Assembly: GCA_023150215.1 (NCBI GenBank)
Contig: JAKLLJ010000006.1
Location: forward strand, 1-29,429
DNA length: 29,429 nt
From: Thauera sp.
GTDB lineage: Bacteria; Pseudomonadota; Gammaproteobacteria; Burkholderiales; Rhodocyclaceae
Direction: 5' to 3'
Shown: one piece after another, positions 14,546 to 21,020 of the stretch
How the letters are laid out: each line of letters opens with the position of its first letter
Position numbering within the stretch: the first letter of the stretch is position 1
The notes under the pieces: model-generated
Seen by the model: the letters and a program-made list of their open reading frames with translations, nothing else
The model's database searches: none
Told to the model about the DNA's origin: nothing
Program-made: the position numbers and the translations under genes

Positions 14546-16042
14546 TCAGAAGGATGCGGCGGCGCCGAGCGGCAGTTCGACCTCCACGCACAGGCCGTGT
14601 CCCTGTGCACCGTCGCGCAGCGTGACGCGGCCGCCATGGGCGAGCGCGATCTCGCGCACGATTGCCAGGCCCAGCCCGCTGCCGTCGCTGTCGCCGTGGC
14701 CGAGGATGCGGTAGAAGCGCTGGAACACGCGCTCGCGCTCGGCGGCGGGAATGCCCGGCCCCTGGTCGCAGACACTGACCAGCGCGTCCGCGCCGAAGGC
14801 GGCGACGGCGACGGTCACCGCCGAGTCGGGCGGGCTGTAGCGGATCGCGTTGTCGATCAGGTTGGACACCATCTCGCGCAGCATCGGGGCGTTGCCTTCC
14901 ATGTTCAGGGCATGGCCGATGCCCTCGTAGGCGAGGTCGATGTCGCGCTTGAGTGCGAGTGGCGCGAGATCCATCGCGACGTCCTTGACCAGGCCGGCGA
15001 GATCGAGCGTGGCGCGTTCGCCGATCAGGCCGTTGACCGCCTCGGCGCGCGACAGGGTCAGCATCTGGTCGGCCAGCCGGCGCGTCGCGCGCGTGCTGCG
15101 CAGCAGGCTGGTGAAGGTCTCCAGCATCTCGTCCGGGTCGCGCTGGCGCAGGCCGTATTCGGCCTGGGTGGTGAGCACGGCGAGCGGAGTGCGGATCTGG
15201 TGCGCGGCGTCGGCGAGGAAGCGCCGGCGCGCGGCGAGCATCGCCGACAGGCGTTCCATGTGATGGTTGATGGCGTCGATCAGCGGTGCGATCTCGCTCG
15301 GCACGCGCTCCATGCGCACCGGAGTGAGATCCTCTTCGTCGCGCGTGCGCATGTGGTCGCGCACGCGCAGCAGCGGACGAAACGCGGTGCCGAGCGCGGC
15401 CAGCACCAGGATCGCCCCCACCGCCACCAGCAGCGACTGGCGCTGCAGGCTGGCAACGAACAGATCGTGCGCCAGCGCCCGGCGTGCGCCGGTGGTCTCG
15501 GCGAACACGATCAGCACCGCGTCGCCGCCGCGCAGCGCGGGGTCGTAGAGGCGCTTGCGCATCGCCGCCAGGCGCACCGTCTCGCCCGCATAAGGCAGGT
15601 CGAAGATGCGCACGCTGCCGTCGTCTGCAGGCAGTGCCGGGGGGCGCAGGTCGGCGTAGCCGGTGACCAGGCCGCCCGCGGGGTCGAACACGGCATGGAA
15701 GATGCGTTCGGCGGCATCGGCCTCGAAGCCCTCGAACGCGGCGTAGGGGATGTCCACCTGGATCTGGCCGGCGAGCGAGTGGGTGCGTTCGCCGATCGCG
15801 CGCACCGAGGCGGAGAGGGTGCGGTCGTAGGCCTGGTTGACCGCGTCGAGCGCACTGCGATGGGTGAAGAAGGCATTGATGAGGAGCAGCACCGCGAGCG
15901 GCGGCAGCAGCCAGACCAGCACGCGTCGGCGCAGGCTGCCGCCGTGAACCGGTGCAGCCTGCGGCGTGACGCGGTCGGCCTCCAGTCGCTGGCGATCGTC
16001 CGCGCCGAGGCTTGCCGGTCCGTGGCCGGAGGCGCCGGTCAT
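14546..16042 (-). CDS. tctE: Sensor histidine kinase TctE
   Basis: Inner-membrane sensor kinase paired with TctD; in Salmonella the TctDE pair controls tctCBA. The product has 498 residues. Membrane segments at about 40-58 and 203-220 enclose a periplasmic sensor domain of the TctE type (about 60-200). The phosphoacceptor box is LADAAHQIRTPLAVL with His281; the ATPase domain shows NLIDNAIRYSPP (394-405), DQGPGIP (426-432) and GSGLGLAIV (454-462). ATG 16042 is the expected start: its first four bases ATGA would overlap the response-regulator stop in the usual coupled arrangement, although the upstream frame lacks that stop. The downstream neighbour is the porin, with the shared operator in between. 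Confidence 0.92.
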   Translation of the reverse strand: MTGASGHGPASLGADDRQRLEADRVTPQAAPVHGGSLRRRVLVWLLPPLAVLLLINAFFTHRSALDAVNQAYDRTLSASVRAIGERTHSLAGQIQVDIPYAAFEGFEADAAERIFHAVFDPAGGLVTGYADLRPPALPADDGSVRIFDLPYAGETVRLAAMRKRLYDPALRGGDAVLIVFAETTGARRALAHDLFVASLQRQSLLVAVGAILVLAALGTAFRPLLRVRDHMRTRDEEDLTPVRMERVPSEIAPLIDAINHHMERLSAMLAARRRFLADAAHQIRTPLAVLTTQAEYGLRQRDPDEMLETFTSLLRSTRATRRLADQMLTLSRAEAVNGLIGERATLDLAGLVKDVAMDLAPLALKRDIDLAYEGIGHALNMEGNAPMLREMVSNLIDNAIRYSPPDSAVTVAVAAFGADALVSVCDQGPGIPAAERERVFQRFYRILGHGDSDGSGLGLAIVREIALAHGGRVTLRDGAQGHGLCVEVELPLGAAASF

Positions 16043-16733
16043 CCCAGGGTGCCGGCTTCTCGGCGAGCAGATAGCCGAGTCCGCGCAGGGTGTTGATCGC
16101 CACTCCCGCGCCTTCGAGCTTCTTGCGCAGGCGCGAGACGTAGATCTCGATCGCCTCCACGCGCGCGTCGGCATCGAACTCGAACACCTTCTCGAACAGG
16201 GCCTCGCGCGCCACGGGGCGGCCGACGCGCGCCAGCAGCGCTTCCAGCACCGCCAGCTCGCGCGGGGTCAGCGCCAGCGCGTGGCCGTCCACGGCCGCCA
16301 TGCGCGTGGTGGTGTCGAACTCGAGCCGCCCCAGGCGCACCAGCGGCACCTGGTTGCCGGCGCGCCGCAGCAGCGCCTTGATGCGCGCCTCGAGTTCGGC
16401 GAGTTCGAAGGGTTTCGGCAGATAATCATCGGCGCCGAGGTTGAGTCCGTGCACGCGCTCCTCGGTGCTGCCGCGCGCGGTGAGCACCAGGACCGGGGTG
16501 GGGGCTGCCTTGTCCGCGCCGCTCTCGCGGCTGCGCAGGCGGCGCAGCACCTCGAGGCCGTCCAGCCCGGGCAGGGACAGGTCGAGAATCACCAGGTCGT
16601 AGCGCTCGCTGCGCAAGGCCTGCTCGGCGTGGTCGCCACGATTGAGCACATCCAGCACGAAGCCACCCTGGCGCAGCGAGCGTGCCACCCATTCGGCGAG
16701 TTCGGCGTGGTCCTCGACCAGCAACAGACGCAT
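16038..16733 (-). CDS. tctD: Response regulator TctD (OmpR family), no in-frame stop at the expected end
   Basis: DNA-binding response regulator. Receiver domain residues 1-115: acidic pair Glu7/Asp8, phosphoacceptor Asp51 in LVILDLSLPG, Thr85 in LVLTARG, Lys107 in YLPKPFE. Winged-helix domain from about 125 to 222, with LTPRELAVLEALLARVGRPV and VEIYVSRLRKKLEG-type recognition helix, ending at TLRGLGYLLAEKP. The usual stop is missing: the frame continues through GAT GAC into tctE out of register and only stops at 14514. One extra base in the CCC or GGG run at 16043-16051 would create a TGA overlapping the tctE start (ATGA), so a one-base deletion or sequencing error is likely. The end coordinate here is therefore approximate. 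Divergent from the binding-protein gene at 16874. Confidence 0.85.
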
Positions 16734-16743
16734 CGGTGTTCCC

Positions 16744-16778
16744 GGTGAAAGTGAATCGAAAGGCGTGTGCGGGATTAT
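16744..16778 (+). promoter_or_regulatory. Candidate TctD operator between tctD and the solute-binding protein gene
   Basis: GAAAG half-sites at 16747-16751 and 16758-16762 are 11 bp apart with the same internal ATC (consensus GAAAG, six bases ending ATC, GAAAG). A GATTAT (16773-16778) starts 15 bases after the second half-site, as at tctC and the porin. The element points towards the binding-protein gene (start 16874). It is only about 11-20 bases upstream of the tctD start on the other strand, where binding could repress tctD. Confidence 0.5.
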
Positions 16779-16873
16779 CGGCGCAAAGCCGGGGTGCGTC
16801 CAAGGCGGCGGCGCGGTATTCCGTGGCGGGCAGCTTAGGCGCCGGTGCATGCGGAACATGAGGAGGATGGGCA

Positions 16874-17983
16874 ATGACGAGCAGGGGCGCGAGTGCCTGG
16901 CTGAAGACCGTGCTGGCGTTCGTGGCGGTGACCGCGGCGAGCGCGATGGCGCAGGCCGAGCAGATCGCCGACCGTTTCGAGCAGGCCCGCCACGAGGGCG
17001 TGGTCGTCGTCTATGCGGCGACCGACCTCGAGGTGGTGAAGCCGGTCATCGAAGACTTCGAGGCCCTGCATCCGGGGGTGCGTGTGCAGTACCACGACAT
17101 GCACTCGGCGGAGCTCCATGCGCGCGTGGTCGACGAGGCCCGGCGCGGGGTGGCCGGTGCCGACGTGGTGTGGAGCTCGGCGATGGACCTGCAGGTCAAG
17201 CTGGTCAATGACGGCCACGCCCAGCCGCACCGCTCCGCCGAGACCGCGGCGCTGCCGCGCTGGGCGGTGTGGAAGGACGAGGCCTTCGGCACCACTTACG
17301 AGCCGGCGGTGATCGTCTACAACAAGCGCCTGCTCGGCGAAGCGGACGTCCCCGACAGCCATGCCGAGCTGATCCGCCTGCTCGATCGCGACCCGGCGCC
17401 GCTGCGCGGGCGTATCGCCACCTACGACCCCGAGCGCTCCGGTCTCGGCTTGTTGCTGCACACGCAGGACGCGCAGGCCAACCCGATCGTGTTCTGGCAG
17501 CTCGCGCGCGGCATGGGCCGGCAGGGCCTGGAGCAGCATGCGGTGAGCAGCGAGATGCTCGACCGCGTTGCCGCCGGCAAGCTGGTGCTCGCCTACAACG
17601 TGCTGGGTTCGTATGCGCACCGGCGCGCGCGCGGCGACCCGGCGCTCGGCGTGGCGCTGCCGCGGGATTACACCCTGGTGCTGAGCCGAGTCGCCTTCAT
17701 CGCGCGCGGTGCCCGTCATCCGGCGGCGGCGCGCCTGTGGCTCGACCACCTGTTGTCGACCCGCGGCCAGGCCTTGCTCGCCGCCAACCTCGGCCTGCTG
17801 CCGGTGCGCACCGACGCCGGCACCGCCGGTGCGGACAGCGCCGCGGTCTTGCTCCACCAGAACCTGCAGCATGCCTTCCGTCCGATCCGCATCGGCTCCG
17901 GGCTGCTCGCCTACCAGGACCAGGCCAAGAAGCAGGCCTTCCTGCGCCAGTGGGACGCGGCGACCCGGCCAGGTTCCGAGTGA
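16874..17983 (+). CDS. Orphan periplasmic solute-binding protein (ABC family 1 type)
   Basis: A 369-residue secreted binding protein. Signal peptide at about residues 1-28 (WLKTVLAFVAVTAASAMAQA). The mature part shows features of iron/polyamine-type extracellular solute-binding proteins: EGVVVVYAATDLEVVKPVIE (about 40-59), DFEALHPGVRVQYHDMHSAE, GADVVWSSAMDLQVKLVNDG, and TYEPAVIVYNKRLL. AGGAGG lies seven bases before the ATG. No ABC permease or ATPase gene is nearby; instead it is divergent from tctDE and carries the shared GAAAG element in its promoter. It may present ligand to the TctE sensor domain or serve a remote transporter; that role is inference. Confidence 0.85.
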   Translation: MTSRGASAWLKTVLAFVAVTAASAMAQAEQIADRFEQARHEGVVVVYAATDLEVVKPVIEDFEALHPGVRVQYHDMHSAELHARVVDEARRGVAGADVVWSSAMDLQVKLVNDGHAQPHRSAETAALPRWAVWKDEAFGTTYEPAVIVYNKRLLGEADVPDSHAELIRLLDRDPAPLRGRIATYDPERSGLGLLLHTQDAQANPIVFWQLARGMGRQGLEQHAVSSEMLDRVAAGKLVLAYNVLGSYAHRRARGDPALGVALPRDYTLVLSRVAFIARGARHPAAARLWLDHLLSTRGQALLAANLGLLPVRTDAGTAGADSAAVLLHQNLQHAFRPIRIGSGLLAYQDQAKKQAFLRQWDAATRPGSE

Positions 17984-18072
17984 CACCGCCGCCGCCAGTC
18001 CTTTTCCGCCACCGCCGCGGGCGGGGTGATGCCCGCGCGTTCCGCCCCGCGTTCCGTCCTGATCTCCTGCCG

Positions 18073-19131
18073 ATGCCCGTTCTCTCCACACTCCGTTCCA
18101 CCGTCTGGCGCCAGGTCCTTCCCACCCTCATGCTCGCGACGCTCGCCGGCTGGCTGGCCGAAGGCCTGCAGCTGCCGCTGCCGTGGATGATCGGTCCGCT
18201 GTTCGCCGTGGCCGGTGCGCGCATGGCCGATATCGACCTGCGTCCGCTTCCGGGCGGGCGGCAGACCGGACAATGGGCGATCGGGGCGGCGCTCGGACTG
18301 TATTTCAGTCCCGAGGTAGTGGCGCAGCTCGGCCTGCACGCGCCGCTGGTGATCGCCGCCGCGCTCGGCTCGCTGCTGCTCGGCATGGCCTACGCCGCGC
18401 TCCTGCTGCGCCTCGGCGGCGTGGATGCGCCGACCGCGTTCTTCGCGGCCTTGCCGTGCGGGGCATCGGAGATGGCTAACCTCGCCGACCGCCATGGCGG
18501 CGCGGTGGACCGCATCGCCGCGGCGCACGCCATCAGGGTCATGATGGTGGTGTCGGTGCTGCCCTTCGCGCTCACCTTCGCCGGGGTGCAGGGCAGCGAC
18601 GTCTACGTGCCGCTGGCGCGCGAGGTGGACGTGCAGCACTTTCCGCTGCTGGTCGGAGCCAGCCTGCTCGGGGTGGGAGCGTTCAAGCTGTTGCGCATCG
18701 CCAATGCCTGGGTGCTCGGGCCGCTGCTCGGCGTGGCGCTGGCGACGCTGGCCGGCGTGCCGCTCTCGGCGCTGCCGCCCTGGGTGGTCAACGGCGGCCA
18801 GCTGCTGATCGGTTGCGCCCTCGGCTGCCGCTTCTCGCGCGCCTTCTTCCACGCCGCACCGCGCTTCATGAGCGTCGCGGCGTTCATCGGGGCGATGTCG
18901 ATCGCGCTCGCGTTCGCGCTCGCGGCCCTGCTCGGCCTGGTCTCGGCGGTGCCGCTGCCGACGCTGGCGCTGGCGACCGCACCGGGCGGGGTGTCGGAGA
19001 TGTGCATCACCGCCAAGGTGTTGCAGCTGGGCGTGCCGCTGGTCACCGTGTGCCACGTGCTGCGCGTGGTGGTGCTGACCGTGGGGGCGCAGTGGAGCTT
19101 CGGCGTCTTCCGCCGCCTGGTGGCAGCTTGA
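18073..19131 (+). CDS. AbrB-family integral membrane protein
   Basis: A 352-residue membrane protein of the AbrB/putative ammonia monooxygenase family (PF05145), which consists of two similar halves. Hydrophobic segments run through the whole length. The repeated signatures are PLPWMIGPLFAVAGARM (about 36-52) with FFAALPCGASEMANLADRHG (about 122-141), matched in the second half by NAWVLGPLLGVALATLAG and LATAPGGVSEMCITAKVLQL. The start at 18073 puts the first helix right after a short N-terminus; the frame is open upstream but overlaps the binding-protein gene. It follows that gene by 89 bases on the same strand and may be co-transcribed. Its function is unsettled in the literature; a transport role is only suspected. 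Confidence 0.87.
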   Translation: MPVLSTLRSTVWRQVLPTLMLATLAGWLAEGLQLPLPWMIGPLFAVAGARMADIDLRPLPGGRQTGQWAIGAALGLYFSPEVVAQLGLHAPLVIAAALGSLLLGMAYAALLLRLGGVDAPTAFFAALPCGASEMANLADRHGGAVDRIAAAHAIRVMMVVSVLPFALTFAGVQGSDVYVPLAREVDVQHFPLLVGASLLGVGAFKLLRIANAWVLGPLLGVALATLAGVPLSALPPWVVNGGQLLIGCALGCRFSRAFFHAAPRFMSVAAFIGAMSIALAFALAALLGLVSAVPLPTLALATAPGGVSEMCITAKVLQLGVPLVTVCHVLRVVVLTVGAQWSFGVFRRLVAA

Positions 19132-19133
19132 GC

Positions 19134-19171
19134 GGCGGCCGGTACGCCCGTGCGGGGGTACCGGCGCCGCC
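19134..19171. terminator. Long hairpin between converging genes, no T-tract
   Basis: GGCGGCCGGTAC (19134-19145) pairs with GTACCGGCGCCGCC (19158-19171) apart from a small bulge, with a 12-base loop. It starts three bases after the abrB-family stop and lies just before the stop of the convergent oxidoreductase gene. The position fits a bidirectional transcript-end structure, but no T-run follows on either strand. Confidence 0.45.
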
Positions 19172-19180
19172 GACCCGGGC

Positions 19181-20257
19181 TTATGCGCTTTCTGCCAGCG
19201 TCGGATAGTCGGTGTAGCCCTGCGGCCCCGGCGTGTAGAAGGTCGCCGGATCGGGCGCGTTGAGCACCGCCCCGCGGCGGATGCGCTCGGGCAGGTCGGG
19301 GTTGGCGAGGAAGGCGGTGCCGAAGGCGACCGCGTCGAGCCGGCCGGCGGCGATCGCGGCGCCGGCCTCGTCCGCGGAGTAGCCCATGTTGCCGATCAGC
19401 ACGCCGCGGAAGGCGGCGCGTGCCGGCGTCACCACGTCGCCGTGCTGCTTGCCGAAGAAGTCGCCGCGCATCAGGTGCAGGTAGGCGAGCGGCCAGTCGT
19501 TGAGGCAGCCGGCGAGCCAGGTGCTCAAGCCGATCGGGTCGCTGTCGATCATGTCGTTGTAGCTGTTGAGCGGCGACAGGCGCACGCCGACGCGGCCGCT
19601 GCCCCACACCTTGCACACCGCGTCGAGCACCTCGAACAGCAGGCGCGCGCGGTGCTCGCGCGGGCCGCCGTAGGGGCCGCTGCGGCGGTTGCTGCCGTCG
19701 CGCAGGAACTCGTCGAGCAGGTAGCCGTTGGCACCATGCACTTCCACGCCGTCGAAGCCGGCGGCGCGCGCGTTCTCGGCCGCGCGTGCGAAGCCGGCGA
19801 CGATCGCCGGCAGTTCGTCGTCGCGCAGCTCGCGAGGCACCACGTAGGGCTGCTTGCCCTTGGGCGTATGCACCTCGTCGCCGCTGATCGCGAGCGGGCT
19901 GGGCGCGACCGGTTGGCGGCCGTCGTTGAGCAGCGGGTGGCAGGCGCGGCCGCCGTGCCAGACCTGCAGCACGATGCGCCCGCCGGCGGCGTGCACCGCG
20001 GCGGTGACCTTCTTCCAGCCGGCGACCTGGGCCTCGGAGTGGATGCCGGGCTCGTGCCAGAAGGCGGAGTTGCCCGCCATCGCCATCGTCGCCTCGGCGA
20101 TCAGCAGGCCGGCGCTGGCGCGCTGGGCGTAGTGGGTGGCCATCAGCTCGCCCGGGACGTGGCCGGCTTCGGCGCGGCAGCGCGTGAGCGGAGCCATCAG
20201 GATGCGGTTGGGCAGGGCGAGCTCACCGGCCTGCAGCGGGGTGAAGAGATCGGTCAT
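19181..20257 (-). CDS. NADH:flavin oxidoreductase, Old Yellow Enzyme family
   Basis: FMN-dependent ene-reductase (NemA/XenB-like), 358 residues, a single TIM barrel. Seen: LFTPLQAGELALPNRILMAP (4-23) with LTRCRA; VWHGGRACHP; FDGVEVHGANGYLLDEFL (about 176-193), where the His and Asn bind the substrate oxyanion and the following Tyr is the proton donor; RSGPYGG; and the FMN phosphate-binding GNMGYS plus VAFGTAFLANPDLPER near the C-terminus. The ATG at 20257 is preceded by GAGGAC. It reduces activated C=C bonds of enones, maleimides or nitro compounds, and NemA-like members act in electrophile defence; the actual substrate is unknown. Divergent from a small membrane-protein gene across a 301-base gap. 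Confidence 0.93.
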   Translation of the reverse strand: MTDLFTPLQAGELALPNRILMAPLTRCRAEAGHVPGELMATHYAQRASAGLLIAEATMAMAGNSAFWHEPGIHSEAQVAGWKKVTAAVHAAGGRIVLQVWHGGRACHPLLNDGRQPVAPSPLAISGDEVHTPKGKQPYVVPRELRDDELPAIVAGFARAAENARAAGFDGVEVHGANGYLLDEFLRDGSNRRSGPYGGPREHRARLLFEVLDAVCKVWGSGRVGVRLSPLNSYNDMIDSDPIGLSTWLAGCLNDWPLAYLHLMRGDFFGKQHGDVVTPARAAFRGVLIGNMGYSADEAGAAIAAGRLDAVAFGTAFLANPDLPERIRRGAVLNAPDPATFYTPGPQGYTDYPTLAESA

Positions 20258-20558
20258 GGGGTCTTTGTCCTCGGGGTCGATCGGATCGAAAAGTTGGGCG
20301 AAAGCGGCGCGCTCGGGCTCGCGGCCACCGCCGCCCCAACAGTAGGAGCGGCGGCAGCCGCGAACAAGGCCTTTCGCCATGTGTCCAGCTCCCTCTCCGC
20401 GACGAAACCTTCCTCGATCTCGGCAAGGGCGACCCGATTGGGCGAGAATGTGTAAGCAATCCATGCGTAGCCCCGCGCGCGTGGAATCTTTTTCCCGGCG
20501 GGAGCTCACATTTGCGCAAGCGATGCGGATGGTCCGCACCGCCCGACAGGACCGACTC
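20258..20558. other. Intergenic region between the oxidoreductase and small membrane protein genes
   Basis: A 301-base divergent gap. It contains one unpaired REP unit (20342-20365). No convincing promoter hexamer pair was found, and the open frame through it on the plus strand is rich in rare codons and looks non-coding. Confidence 0.5.
20342..20365 (+). repeat. Single REP unit (C variant)
   Basis: A complete forward unit with GTAGGA head, GCGGC-GGCA-GCCGC mini-hairpin and GAAC tail, without an inverted partner nearby. It is the only copy in the window lying between divergent genes. Confidence 0.75.
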
Positions 20559-20945
20559 ATGTACAGGGATCCCCGATTCTCCGGCATTTTCCAGACCTTG
20601 CGCGGGCCTGCCGCCACGCCACCCACGCTGCTGCAGAAGATCGTCGGCGCGGTGGTGATGGCGGGCGTGTTCGTGCTCGCGCTCACCTTCTCGGTCGCCT
20701 TCTTCGCCGTCCTGCTCACCGCGGGTGCGGCGATCTGGGCCTGGGTGTGGTGGAAGACGCGCGCACTGCGCAAGGCCATGCGCGAGCAGATGACGGCACA
20801 GGCGGCCGCTGGTGGCGCGCGCGACCCCGGCTTCGGTGCGTCCCCGCGCGTGCGCGGGCTGATCATCGAGGGCGAGGTCATCCGCGAGGTGAAGGTCGAG
20901 GAGGACCCGCGCGGGAACGGTCCGGACGGTCGCACGCGGTCGTGA
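20559..20945 (+). CDS. Small membrane protein of unknown function
   Basis: A 128-residue product not recognised as a named family. It starts MYRDPRFSGIFQTLRGPAAT, has one strong hydrophobic stretch at about residues 28-56 (possibly two short helices, VVMAGVFVLALTFSVAFFAV then LLTAGAAIWAWVWW), then a basic patch KTRALRKAMREQ and an acidic/basic soluble tail ending in VIREVKVEEDPR. ATG 20559 is preceded by an AGGA eight bases upstream and lies where the coding character begins; in-frame ATGs upstream (e.g. 20523) are possible. It converges on mscK with 75 bases between the stops. Confidence 0.65.
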   Translation: MYRDPRFSGIFQTLRGPAATPPTLLQKIVGAVVMAGVFVLALTFSVAFFAVLLTAGAAIWAWVWWKTRALRKAMREQMTAQAAAGGARDPGFGASPRVRGLIIEGEVIREVKVEEDPRGNGPDGRTRS

Positions 20946-21020
20946 TTCCCACCGGGAACCCATCCGCATTGGCCCCTGACTTCAGCGCGGGCGAGGTTGC
21001 GGCCTCCGTCCCGCTCGCCT

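Noticed and set aside
13847..16096. A 749-codon plus-strand frame opposite the porin and tctE
   Set aside because: It overlaps two well-supported minus-strand genes with clear motifs and has a low-complexity Ala/Gly/Arg/Gln composition typical of shadow frames.
20288..20305. GAAAAG and GAAAG upstream of the oxidoreductase as another TctD site
   Set aside because: The spacing is 12 bp, the internal ATC is missing and the surrounding block does not match the other three sites.
19442..20455. A 337-codon plus-strand frame opposite the flavin oxidoreductase
   Set aside because: Shadow of a gene with intact OYE motifs; no recognisable domain of its own.
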